From JALORV01 sp044225415 (lineage in GTDB: Bacteria > Pseudomonadota > Gammaproteobacteria > Burkholderiales > Burkholderiaceae_F): a DNA stretch of 53,424 bases. Shown here piece by piece: positions 1 to 7,400 of the stretch; positions within the stretch are counted from its first letter, which is position 1, and each line of letters begins with the position of its first letter. The position numbers were made by a program, and so were the translations under genes. The stretch is taken from the NCBI GenBank assembly GCA_044225415.1, contig JBGAIO010000005.1, forward strand, positions 1 to 53,424, read 5' to 3'. A model generated the notes under the pieces. That model made no database searches. It saw only the letters and a program-made list of their open reading frames with translations, and had not been told where the DNA came from.

Positions 1-1914
1 GGGCGGCGTGCGCGCGGGCTCTGCCGGTGCGACCGGCCGCTGCAACTGCTGGTGCGGCGGCACCACCTCCTGCGGCACGCGCGGAGTCGGTCGCGGCTGC
101 TGCGCGTTGTGCTGCGTACGATTGCGCACGTCGTCCTGCGAGCGCGGTGCCTGGCGCGGCTCGACGGGCCGCATCGGCGCCGGCTGTGAAAGACCGCTAT
201 TGCTGCCCGGCATCGGCTGCGCGGGTGCAACGCGCGCGTCCTGTCCGTTATCGGCCTGCGGGTTGGCGACACGCGATTTCCAGGTGCGGCGCTCGCCGGT
301 CATGACAGGCCCGTCGTCGGTGGCAGGCGATGCCACGGCGCTGCCGCGTGGAAGAGGACGAGGTGCATCCGCGCGCTGCGACGGATCGAGCTCGGCCCGC
401 GGCGCCGACCGGCCGATGGAACTCTGCACGGGCGGCACACGATCGGCGGGCCTGCTCGATGCAGGGCGCGAAGCAGGTCCGCCCGGTGCGTCGGACCATG
501 AAGCCTGTGCGGGCGGGCGCTGCCAGCCGCCCGGCGTCGAGGCCGGCGGACGTGCCCGCCAGTCCTCGCCGCGCGGTGACGTGCGCGCGACGACAGGGCG
601 GGGCGGCGGCGCAGCCTCGCGCAGTTCGGCGAACTTCGCGCTCTGTTCGGGAATGCGCACCTTGACGATCGGATCGCGGAAGCGCTGGTCCGGTACCCAC
701 GTCTGACCCGGACGGTGATTGACGTCATACGCGAAGCCGCGCGGCGGACGCTGGATGATCGTCTGGTTGATGATGGTGACGTTCGTGACATTGATGCGCT
801 GGACCGGCCGCCAGGGCTGCCACGGCGCGAGCGGGAACCAGCCCACCACCGGGCCGGGTGCGCCGACGCTCACTGCGACAGACGTGCCGCCGACCCAGCC
901 CACCAGCGCCGGCGCCCACACCGGGCGCGCGACCACGCGCCCCGGCCACCATGCCCACTGATTGCCGATCAGTACCCAGCGACCGTAGTGGAAAGGCGCG
1001 AAGCCCCACGGTGCGGCGTCGACCCACGTCCAGCCCCATGGGGCAACCCATCGCCAGCGGCCGTCGCGGTACGGCGCCCAGCCGACCGGCACCGCGCTCG
1101 GCATCCACACCGTGCCGAAATCGGCATTTGCGACCCACGTGCCATGCGCATCGAGGTCTTCGTAGCCGGTCATGGCCGGCGAAACGTACTGCGTGGCCCT
1201 CGTTGCGGACTGCGCGATGTAGGTGTCGCGCGCCAGCGACCAGTCGTCGAAGGCCGTGGCCGTCGCGCGGCCGAAGTTCATCTGCGACTGCGTCAGCGCC
1301 AGCGACTGGCCTGTCTGCACCGCGGCGCTGCGCCCGCCGTGCACGACGACCGCGCGACCTTCGAAGGTGACCACCTGCAGCGGCGCGCCGTCGATCGCCT
1401 CGACGCGATAGCGACCCGGCGCATCGAGCGTCACCTGCACGTCGGCGACCTGCAGTGTCAGGTGTTCGTTCGGCTGCGGCGGCGCCAGCCGCACGGCCAG
1501 CACGCCGCGCTCGAGCGCGAAGGCCTTGGTGTCGTAGTCGAGCTCGTCGAAACCGCCAGTGCTGCCGCTGCCGAGGCGGAACGCGTGCTGACCGATGCGC
1601 ATCTCCACGCGGCCGTCGTTCACCGACAATCCCGTGCCCGACGTCACCACGTCGTTGAGCTGGGCGCTGTCCCAGCGGCCGCCGCCGTCTTCTTCTGCGC
1701 GCCAGATGCGCACGTCGCCTTCCAGCGACGACACGCGGCCGGCGATCATCGGTGCGTTTGCTTCGACGTCCGCGGACTGCGCGCCGGACGGCGCCGAGGT
1801 CAGCGTCGCACCGCAGCCGGCCAGCAGCAGCGCGCATAGCAGGCCGAGGCCGGGCTGGCCGGGGCGGCGATTCAGTCGCTGCATCAGGGACTTGAGAGGG
1901 CTTGCCATGGTCAT
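1..1914 (-). CDS. FecR-like / DUF6600-type tryptophan-rich lipoprotein, C-terminus cut by window edge
   Basis: The frame is open from an ATG at 1914 to base 1, giving at least 638 residues with no stop. The N-terminus has a hydrophobic stretch ending in LLLAGC (lipobox), so it is probably an outer-membrane or periplasmic lipoprotein. Residues about 50-190 look like a FecR-type beta domain. After that come tryptophan-rich repeats (WAPYRDGRW, WGWTWVDAAPWGFAPFHYGRW), the hallmark of DUF6600 proteins, then a long Pro/Arg/Gln-rich disordered tail. GAGG lies just before the 1914 ATG; ATGs at 1908 and 1884 are in-frame alternatives, and 1884 would give a tidier signal peptide. The function of this family is unknown to me. 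It is divergent from the decarboxylase gene, with about 240 bp between them in which I see no clear promoter. Confidence 0.8.
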   Translation of the reverse strand, partial: MTMASPLKSLMQRLNRRPGQPGLGLLCALLLAGCGATLTSAPSGAQSADVEANAPMIAGRVSSLEGDVRIWRAEEDGGGRWDSAQLNDVVTSGTGLSVNDGRVEMRIGQHAFRLGSGSTGGFDELDYDTKAFALERGVLAVRLAPPQPNEHLTLQVADVQVTLDAPGRYRVEAIDGAPLQVVTFEGRAVVVHGGRSAAVQTGQSLALTQSQMNFGRATATAFDDWSLARDTYIAQSATRATQYVSPAMTGYEDLDAHGTWVANADFGTVWMPSAVPVGWAPYRDGRWRWVAPWGWTWVDAAPWGFAPFHYGRWVLIGNQWAWWPGRVVARPVWAPALVGWVGGTSVAVSVGAPGPVVGWFPLAPWQPWRPVQRINVTNVTIINQTIIQRPPRGFAYDVNHRPGQTWVPDQRFRDPIVKVRIPEQSAKFAELREAAPPPRPVVARTSPRGEDWRARPPASTPGGWQRPPAQASWSDAPGGPASRPASSRPADRVPPVQSSIGRSAPRAELDPSQRADAPRPLPRGSAVASPATDDGPVMTGERRTWKSRVANPQADNGQDARVAPAQPMPGSNSGLSQPAPMRPVEPRQAPRSQDDVRNRTQHNAQQPRPTPRVPQEVVPPHQQLQRPVAPAEPARTPP

Positions 1915-2156
1915 TGCCTCAATGCGGTTGCCTCATGCGGTTGCCACAAGCGGTCGCCACCACGGACGTCTTCCTGTGTGAGCGGTCAACGGCGCGATCG
2001 TTCCGCTGTTGACCCGCGTTACAGCCTGTTACAGGCCTTGCGTCGCGCGCTGACCACGGAGAACACATTGCACGCCCGCCGGGCCGTCGCGCGCTTGCTC
2101 CCCGTTGCGCCGCACGCGGATAATCCGCGGTTTTCCCGCATCGACCGGCACGCCCG

Positions 2157-4475
2157 ATGAGATTCCGCTTTCCCATCGTCATCATCGACGAGGACTTCCG
2201 CTCCGAGAATGCCAGCGGCCTGGGCATCCGCGCGCTGGCCAAGGCGATCGAGGCCGAAGGCGTCGAGGCGCTGGGCGTCACCAGCTTCAGCGACGTCGCG
2301 AGCTTCGCGCAGCAGCAGAGCCGCGCGTCGGCCTTCATCCTGTCGGTGGACGACGAGGAACTCGCCGAGGGCAACGGCGACCAGGAGACCATCGCCAAGC
2401 TCGCTGACTTCGTGCGCGAGATCCGTCGCCGCAACGCCGACATCCCGATCTTCCTGTACGGCGAAACGCGTACGACGCAGCAGATGCCCAACGACCTGCT
2501 GCGCGAGCTGCACGGCTTCATCCACATGTTCGAGGACACGCCCGAGTTCGTCGCGCGCTACATCGTGCGCGAGGCGCGGGCCTACCTCGACACGCTGGCG
2601 CCGCCGTTCTTCCGCGCGCTGGTTCACTATGCGCAGGACGGCTCGTACTCATGGCACTGCCCCGGGCATTCCGGCGGCGTCGCCTTCCTGAAGAGCCCGG
2701 TCGGGCAGATGTTCCACCAGTTCTTCGGCGAGAACATGCTGCGCGCCGATGTGTGCAACTCGGTGGACGAACTGGGACAGCTGCTCGACCACACGGGCCC
2801 GGTGGCGGCCTCCGAGCGCAATGCCGCGCGCATCTTCGGCGCCGATCACCTGTTCTTCGTCACCAACGGCACGTCCACGTCGAACAAGATCGTGTGGCAT
2901 TACGTGGTGGCGCCGGGCGACGTGGTCATCGTCGACCGCAACTGCCACAAGTCGGTGCTGCACGCGATCACGATGACCGGCGCGATCCCGGTGTTCCTGA
3001 CGCCGACGCGCAACCACTACGGCATCATCGGCCCGATCCCGCTGGAGGAATTCCAATGGGACGCGATCGCGAAGAAGATCGAGCGGCACCCGCTGCTGCA
3101 GAAGGCCGCCGGTGCGTCACGTCGAGCCGGCGACCATCCCGCGCGCGGCAAGCCGCGCGTGCTGACGCTGACGCAGAGCACCTACGACGGCATCGTCTAC
3201 AACGTGGAGACCATCAAGCAGATGCTCGACGGCCGCGTCGACACGCTGCATTTCGACGAGGCGTGGCTGCCGCACGCGGCCTTCCATGATTTCTACCGCA
3301 ACATGCATGCGATCGGTGGACGGTCGGCGAGACCGAAGAACCGTTCATCGATGATCTTCTCCACCCAGTCGACGCACAAGCTGCTGGCCGGCCTGTCGCA
3401 GGCCTCGCAGATCCTGATCCAGGACGCGCAGACCGAGAGGCTCGACCGCTTCATGTTCAACGAGGCGTTCCTGATGCACACGTCGACCTCGCCGCAGTAC
3501 GCGATCATCGCGTCGTGCGACGTGGCCGCGGCGATGATGGAGCCGCCCGGCGGCACCGCGCTGGTGGAGGAGTCGATCTCCGAAGCGCTGGATTTCCGCC
3601 GCGCAATGCGCAAGGTCGACGCCGAGTACGGCGACAGCTGGTGGTTCCGCGTGTGGGGACCGGACCACCTGCCGGCCGACGGCATCGGCACGCGCGAAGA
3701 CTGGATGCTGCAGCCCGGCGACTCGTGGCACGGCTTCGACCGGCTCGCGCCCGGCTTCAACATGCTGGACCCGATCAAGGCGACCGTGATCACGCCGGGG
3801 CTGAACCTCGACGGCTCGTTCGCCGATCCCGGCATCCCGGCGGCCGTGGTGACGCGCTACCTCGCCGAGCACGGCATCATCGTCGAGAAGACGGGCCTGT
3901 ACTCGTTCTTCATCATGTTCACCATCGGCATCACCAAGGGCCGCTGGAACACGATGGTCACCGAACTGCAGCAGTTCAAGGACGACTACGACGGCAACCA
4001 GCCGCTGTGGCGCGTGATGCCCGAGTTCATCCGCCACTTCCCGCAGTACGAGAAGATGGGCCTGCGCGACCTGTGCGGCGCCGTGCATGCGATCTACCGC
4101 GAGAGCGACATCGCGCGGCTGACCACCGACATGTACCTGTCGGAAATGGAGCCGGTGCTGAAGCCGGCCGACGCCTACGCGCAGATGGCGCACAGCGCGG
4201 TGGACCGAGTGCCGATCGACGAGCTCGAAGGGCGCGTCACGGCAGTGCTGCTGACGCCGTATCCGCCGGGCATCCCGCTGCTGATCCCGGGCGAGCGCGT
4301 GAATTCCACCATCGTGCGCTACCTGAAGTTCGCGCGCGAGCTGAATGCGCGCTATCCCGGTTTCGGCACCGACATCCACGGACTGGTGAAGGAAGACCGC
4401 GGCGATGGCGGACCTCCGCAGTACTTCCTCGATTGCGTGCGACGCTCGTCCGAGCCCGACGCCGTCGGCAACTAG
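2157..4475 (+). CDS. PLP-dependent arginine/lysine/ornithine decarboxylase (fold type I, group III)
   Basis: A 772-residue protein with the full architecture of the biodegradative basic-amino-acid decarboxylases: an N-terminal receiver-like wing domain (about 1-140), a large PLP domain, and a C-terminal domain ending in YPGFGTDIHG, a typical family ending. The Schiff-base lysine is K408 in STHKLLAGLSQ; the NGTSTSNK, DRNCHKS and HFDEAW motifs that hold PLP are present. Length matches LdcI/AdiA (710-760), with a small insertion near residue 320. These enzymes remove CO2 from arginine, lysine or ornithine to form a polyamine or diamine, often as an acid-stress response. Motifs alone do not fix the substrate. 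No strong Shine-Dalgarno is seen before the ATG. It is followed 9 bp later by a small membrane protein gene that may be cotranscribed. Confidence 0.9.
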   Translation: MRFRFPIVIIDEDFRSENASGLGIRALAKAIEAEGVEALGVTSFSDVASFAQQQSRASAFILSVDDEELAEGNGDQETIAKLADFVREIRRRNADIPIFLYGETRTTQQMPNDLLRELHGFIHMFEDTPEFVARYIVREARAYLDTLAPPFFRALVHYAQDGSYSWHCPGHSGGVAFLKSPVGQMFHQFFGENMLRADVCNSVDELGQLLDHTGPVAASERNAARIFGADHLFFVTNGTSTSNKIVWHYVVAPGDVVIVDRNCHKSVLHAITMTGAIPVFLTPTRNHYGIIGPIPLEEFQWDAIAKKIERHPLLQKAAGASRRAGDHPARGKPRVLTLTQSTYDGIVYNVETIKQMLDGRVDTLHFDEAWLPHAAFHDFYRNMHAIGGRSARPKNRSSMIFSTQSTHKLLAGLSQASQILIQDAQTERLDRFMFNEAFLMHTSTSPQYAIIASCDVAAAMMEPPGGTALVEESISEALDFRRAMRKVDAEYGDSWWFRVWGPDHLPADGIGTREDWMLQPGDSWHGFDRLAPGFNMLDPIKATVITPGLNLDGSFADPGIPAAVVTRYLAEHGIIVEKTGLYSFFIMFTIGITKGRWNTMVTELQQFKDDYDGNQPLWRVMPEFIRHFPQYEKMGLRDLCGAVHAIYRESDIARLTTDMYLSEMEPVLKPADAYAQMAHSAVDRVPIDELEGRVTAVLLTPYPPGIPLLIPGERVNSTIVRYLKFARELNARYPGFGTDIHGLVKEDRGDGGPPQYFLDCVRRSSEPDAVGN

Positions 4476-4484
4476 AGGAACAGG

Positions 4485-4880
4485 ATGAGTCAGACACTCG
4501 GCGGCATCGCCGCACTGGCCGTGACCGGCTTCATGATCGCCTTCGTGGTGCTGATGCTGTTCATGGCCATCGTCCAGCCCCTCTGGTCGATCGTCGACTG
4601 CGCGATCGATGAGAAGCGCGGCACAGGCAGCAAGGTCCTGTGGATCGTCCTGCTGGTCCTGCTGTATGGCGTCGCGAACTGGTTCTACGGCGCTTTCGCG
4701 GCGGCGCCCGGCGCGTTGCGCCGGCTGACGCGCCTGGCGTGGGCCTTCGCGATCCTGCTCGCGCTGCTGTTCGCGTTCATGTACTGGAACTCGGACGAAT
4801 TCCGCCGCGGCATCCAGAAGGAATACCACGACCGTCAGCAGATCTTCGTGCAGGTGGTCGACCGCCGGCAACCGGCCTGA
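4485..4880 (+). CDS. Small inner-membrane protein, three predicted TM helices
   Basis: 131 residues with three hydrophobic segments (about 8-32, 50-70 and 82-100) and a charged C-terminal tail, so an inner-membrane protein. AGGAACAGG lies directly before the ATG and supports this start. The first part (a TM helix, WSIVDCAIDEKRG, then a second TM ending in WFYGAF) resembles the small PLDc_N / PMP3-like membrane domain, but the similarity is only by eye. It begins 9 bp after the decarboxylase stop, so the two are probably one transcript, and transporters or membrane partners often sit beside such decarboxylases; this protein is too small to be an antiporter. Function unknown. It converges on the 4887-5375 gene with only 6 bp between stops. 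Confidence 0.7.
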   Translation: MSQTLGGIAALAVTGFMIAFVVLMLFMAIVQPLWSIVDCAIDEKRGTGSKVLWIVLLVLLYGVANWFYGAFAAAPGALRRLTRLAWAFAILLALLFAFMYWNSDEFRRGIQKEYHDRQQIFVQVVDRRQPA

Positions 4881-4886
4881 GCCAGC

Positions 4887-5375
4887 TCAGGTGCCGAGCT
4901 TGACGCGCCGCCACGTGTCGCGGATGACGGCGTGCGCGGCTTCGGCGACGCCGTTGACCAATCCCAGGAGCGCCGTCTCGTCGACCGGCGCCTCCTTCAC
5001 GTGCAGCAGCAGCCGGTCGATGCTCGCGATGAAGCGCGCGTGATCGGTTTCTCGCGGATTAAGGAGCAGCTGGATGTTCCAGCGCACGTTGACGATGCGC
5101 TCGTACTTCTCGAGCAGCGTGGGTTCCGCGGCCAGCAGCGCGTGCCCGCGATCCCAGCTGCTCTCCCTGCGCCGCTTGGCCGCGGTGGCCGCCACCGCGA
5201 GCGCAATCAGCTCGGCCGTCATCGTCCGCACCGTCTCGATCCACTGACGGCGGCCGGTCGACAGCACGTTCGAGCGGAACTGGTAGCGCGCAGCGGAGAG
5301 GGCGACCATCGGACCGCAGATCGCGGCCACCAGGGCCGTGCACGCCGCGACGAAACTGACCCAGACCGGACTCAT
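4887..5375 (-). CDS. Hypothetical protein with N-terminal membrane anchor
   Basis: 162 residues starting at MSPVWVSF. One N-terminal hydrophobic segment (about 3-28) anchors a soluble, mostly helical domain that looks cytoplasmic: several Arg-rich and Glu-rich amphipathic helices and no cysteine pairs. The ATG overlaps the stop of the upstream metallo-hydrolase as ATGA (5372-5375), which fixes the start and indicates translational coupling. It is therefore the second gene of the operon driven from the TetR-controlled promoter at about 6322-6350. A longer upstream reading in the same frame is only the shadow of the hydrolase gene. I do not recognise the family; it resembles the many one-TM proteins of about 150-200 residues with a coiled soluble domain. 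Confidence 0.75.
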   Translation of the reverse strand: MSPVWVSFVAACTALVAAICGPMVALSAARYQFRSNVLSTGRRQWIETVRTMTAELIALAVAATAAKRRRESSWDRGHALLAAEPTLLEKYERIVNVRWNIQLLLNPRETDHARFIASIDRLLLHVKEAPVDETALLGLVNGVAEAAHAVIRDTWRRVKLGT

Positions 5376-6289
5376 CGCGGCGCGATCCCCAGTACCCGTC
5401 CCATGGCATGAGACGCCCGCGGCGCGGGCCGGCCGCTGTGCGCAAGGCCGACGGGATCGGGCCGGCCGATCGCCTCCAGGTATTCGAAGGGATTGTGGGC
5501 ACTGAACACGCGGATCTCCGGGTGCGTGGCGGTGAGCGCGCGCAGCCGCGCCTGGTTGCGCAGCCGTTCGCCGCGCCGCGTCTGCACGCAGGCCTGGAAC
5601 AGGCCGACCAGCGGCGCGCACTGGCGGCGCGGGCCGTTGACTTCGCGCGGATCGAAGTACGCGTCGCCGGCATGCAGCAGCCAGCCCTGCTGGTCGCGCA
5701 CGGCGACGCCGCAGTGGCCCAGCGTATGGCCGAACAGCGGGATCAGCAGGATGTCCGGCGGCAGTCCGCGCAGCGCGCGGATCGCCTCGAAGCCCATCCA
5801 CGGTTCGCCTTCCTCGGAGTAGGTCTCGAAGGTCGGGTTGTGCGCCCACATCACCGGCAGGTAGCGATGCTTCGCCTTGAACGAGCGCCGTTCCATCGCC
5901 GCCTTCAGTTCGGTTGCATGCAGGTGAATGGTCGCGTGCGGGAAGTCGGACAGCCCGCCCACGTGATCCAGGTCCATGTGCGTCATGACGATGTGGCGCA
6001 CGTCTTCAGGCTTGTAGCCCATCGCGCGGATCTGGTTGACTGCCGCATAGCTGGCGTCGCGACGCGGATTCGCATAGATGTAGGTGAACATCTTCCCGAG
6101 CCGCCGCGCCGGGTCGACGAAGTCGGGAGTGCCGAGCCCCGTGTCGACCAGTACCAATCCGCTGGCCGGCGTCTCGATCAGCAGGCAGTGGCAGGCCAGC
6201 TGCCGGCCGTGGATCGACAGGCGCTGGATGCAGGCGCAGTTCAGGTGATGGACGCGATATCCCGCTGAAGACGCTGGCCGACCGGACAT
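5372..6289 (-). CDS. MBL-fold metallo-hydrolase (lactonase-like)
   Basis: 305 residues from the ATG at 6289, which has AGGAG at good spacing and lies about 26 nt below the predicted promoter; the in-frame ATG at 6316 would fall inside the operator and at the transcription start. The metal motif is THMDLDH (H104, D106, D108, H109), a variant of HxHxDH in which the second His is Asp, followed by VGGLSDFP. Later ligands are seen in FGHTLGHCG and HAGDAYFD. Proteins with this layout are often annotated as AHL-lactonase-like or YtnP-like hydrolases; substrate cannot be told. No signal peptide, so cytoplasmic. It is divergent from a TetR gene and almost certainly repressed by it. The next gene overlaps by ATGA. 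Confidence 0.85.
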   Translation of the reverse strand: MSGRPASSAGYRVHHLNCACIQRLSIHGRQLACHCLLIETPASGLVLVDTGLGTPDFVDPARRLGKMFTYIYANPRRDASYAAVNQIRAMGYKPEDVRHIVMTHMDLDHVGGLSDFPHATIHLHATELKAAMERRSFKAKHRYLPVMWAHNPTFETYSEEGEPWMGFEAIRALRGLPPDILLIPLFGHTLGHCGVAVRDQQGWLLHAGDAYFDPREVNGPRRQCAPLVGLFQACVQTRRGERLRNQARLRALTATHPEIRVFSAHNPFEYLEAIGRPDPVGLAHSGRPAPRASHAMGRVLGIAPR

Positions 6290-6304
6290 GGGGCTCTCCT
6301 GAAA

Positions 6305-6320
6305 AGGAATGAACATTCCT
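6305..6320. promoter_or_regulatory. Operator O1 for the divergent TetR regulator
   Basis: Perfect inverted repeat AGGAATG-AA-CATTCCT. It covers the predicted transcription start of the metallo-hydrolase gene and lies just below its -10 box. The same half-site AGGAAT(A/G) recurs in O2, 45 bp away centre to centre. Confidence 0.8.
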
Positions 6321-6321
6321 C

Positions 6322-6350
6322 ATGCTAGGAATCCCGGGCCGGACTGTCAA
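6322..6350 (-). promoter_or_regulatory. Sigma-70 promoter for the metallo-hydrolase operon
   Basis: On the minus strand, TTGACA (6350-6345, perfect -35), a 17-bp spacer and TAGCAT (6327-6322, four of six). Predicted start near 6315, giving a leader of about 26 nt before the ATG at 6289. O1 covers the start site and O2 touches the -35 box. Confidence 0.65.
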
Positions 6351-6366
6351 GGAATATTTATTCCTT
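6349..6366. promoter_or_regulatory. Operator O2 for the divergent TetR regulator
   Basis: Perfect inverted repeat AAGGAATATTTATTCCTT, the same half-site as O1 with the same 2-nt spacer. It overlaps the -35 box of the hydrolase promoter and sits just upstream of the tetR -10, so it should allow autoregulation. A lone half-site AGGAAT lies between the two operators at 6328-6333. Confidence 0.8.
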
Positions 6367-6371
6367 TTTGT

Positions 6372-6377
6372 TACACT
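6372..6377 (+). promoter_or_regulatory. Candidate -10 box of the TetR gene (leaderless transcript)
   Basis: TACACT lies 7 nt before the ATG at 6385, so transcription would begin at or within a base of the start codon. No Shine-Dalgarno is present. No good -35 is seen at 17 bp; O2 occupies that place. Confidence 0.4.
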
Positions 6378-6384
6378 GCCCGCC

Positions 6385-7062
6385 ATGCCAAAGATCTCGG
6401 ACGAGCAATGGGAGGAGCGGCGCCGGCAGATCCTCGAGGCGGCCTGGCGCTGCTTTCATCGCAAAGGCGTGCAGCCGACGACGATGGAGGACATCATCGC
6501 GGAGTCGCAGATGGCAGCCAGCGCGATGTACCGCTACTTCCGCGGCAAGGACGACATCATCCTCAGCGCCATCACGGCGTCGCTGGGTACGCTGGCCCAG
6601 CAGATCGGGCCGCTGATCCAGGATCCGACGATCGCGACCCCCATGGACTTCGTCGCGCGCGTGCTGGGCGCCATCGAACGATTCAGCCAGCGCGAGGGCT
6701 ACAACCTGCTGCCCATCGCCATTCACGGCTGGAGCGAAGCCCAGCGCGACGAGCGCGTGCGTGAACTGCTGAACGACTTCTACGGCCGGTTCCGCGCGCA
6801 GATCGCGCAGCGCGTCGCGGCCTGGCAGCAGCAGGGCACGGTCGGCCGTGAAGCCTCTGCGCTGGAACTCGCGCAGACCCTGCAGTCGACGATCCTCGGA
6901 TTCATCGTCCTGGCCACGATCATGCGCGACGTGTCGGTCGCCGGTCTGGCGCGCGGCATCGGTGCGCTGGCGGGCGTTTCGTACCAGGCACCCGGCAAGG
7001 ACGAGCCGATGGACATCGCGCCCAAGCGGCACCGTCCGCGGCGAGCCGCAAGGAAGAAGTAG
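6385..7062 (+). CDS. TetR/AcrR-family transcriptional repressor
   Basis: 225 residues. The N-terminal TetR helix-turn-helix is clear: RRRQILEAAWRCF (helix 1), then TTMEDIIAESQMAASAMYRYF at about 32-52. The C-terminal ligand-binding domain is helical and diverged, and ends in a basic tail (KRHRPRRAARKK). An in-frame ATG at 6322 would add 21 residues that do not look like TetR and would start inside the operator region; MPKISDEQ is the natural family start. The gene is divergent from the MBL-hydrolase operon, with two perfect palindromes between them, so it most likely represses both the operon and itself. The inducer is unknown, but the hydrolase substrate or a related compound is the obvious candidate. 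Confidence 0.9.
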   Translation: MPKISDEQWEERRRQILEAAWRCFHRKGVQPTTMEDIIAESQMAASAMYRYFRGKDDIILSAITASLGTLAQQIGPLIQDPTIATPMDFVARVLGAIERFSQREGYNLLPIAIHGWSEAQRDERVRELLNDFYGRFRAQIAQRVAAWQQQGTVGREASALELAQTLQSTILGFIVLATIMRDVSVAGLARGIGALAGVSYQAPGKDEPMDIAPKRHRPRRAARKK

Positions 7063-7125
7063 TCCTGCGCGCAGCCTGCCGGCGGGCAGAGTTGCTATCC
7101 TTCGGTTTCGCTGAAGCACGGCTGA

Positions 7126-7335
7126 AGCGGGAGAGCGCGGGTCGCGGGTCCGGCAGCATCGGACGCGACACGCCGCCGAAGGCGCAATCTCACCCGGAAT
7201 CGCTCAGGTCACCGAACCGCTTCCACGCCAGCGACTCTGGAGAGACCGCGCGCAGCTTTGCCTGACGCGCGGCGCCGAAGGGGCAGGGTCTCGCCGCGGG
7301 CGAGGCTCGAACTCTCAGGCAAAAGGACAGAGGGG
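7126..7335 (+). promoter_or_regulatory. Tandem glycine riboswitch upstream of gcvT
   Basis: Two glycine aptamers in a row. Aptamer 1 (about 7126-7221) has GGGAGAG, CGCCGAAGGCGCAA and a CTCAGGT-type closure. Aptamer 2 (about 7232-7335) has GGAGAGACC, GCGCCGAAGGGGCAGG and the near-invariant CTCTCAGGCAAAAGGACAG. The linker is about 10 nt. Tandem glycine riboswitches are known to sense glycine before gcv operons, and here the aptamers end directly at a strong terminator hairpin, so glycine probably promotes read-through into gcvTHP. Confidence 0.93.
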
Positions 7336-7380
7336 TGTGGCGCATTGCCGTGTCGGCAGGCGCCGCGCCCCTTTTTCTTT
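7332..7380 (+). terminator. Intrinsic terminator (attenuator) of the glycine riboswitch
   Basis: GGGGTGTGGCGC (7332-7343) pairs over 12 bp, including two G-U pairs, with GCGCCGCGCCCC (7360-7371). A small inner GCCG/CGGC stem fills the loop, and TTTTTCTTT (7372-7380) follows. It lies between aptamer 2 and gcvT and shares its first base with the end of aptamer 2. Confidence 0.88.
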
Positions 7381-7400
7381 GTCCGGAGGTCGGAAGCCCG

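Noticed and set aside
725..1837. 370-codon minus-strand frame beside the FecR-like gene
   Set aside because: Out of frame with the Trp-rich repeats and signal peptide of the real gene, and Arg-rich like other shadows.
6290..6316. ATG at 6316 as the metallo-hydrolase start
   Set aside because: It falls in operator O1 at the predicted transcription start; ATG at 6289 has AGGAG at proper spacing.
6322..6384. ATG at 6322 as the TetR start
   Set aside because: It would add 21 residues that do not resemble the family and would place the start inside the operator region.
7335..7400. GTG at 7335 as the start of gcvT
   Set aside because: It lies within the riboswitch terminator hairpin and adds 22 residues unlike any T protein; ATG at 7401 has a ribosome site.
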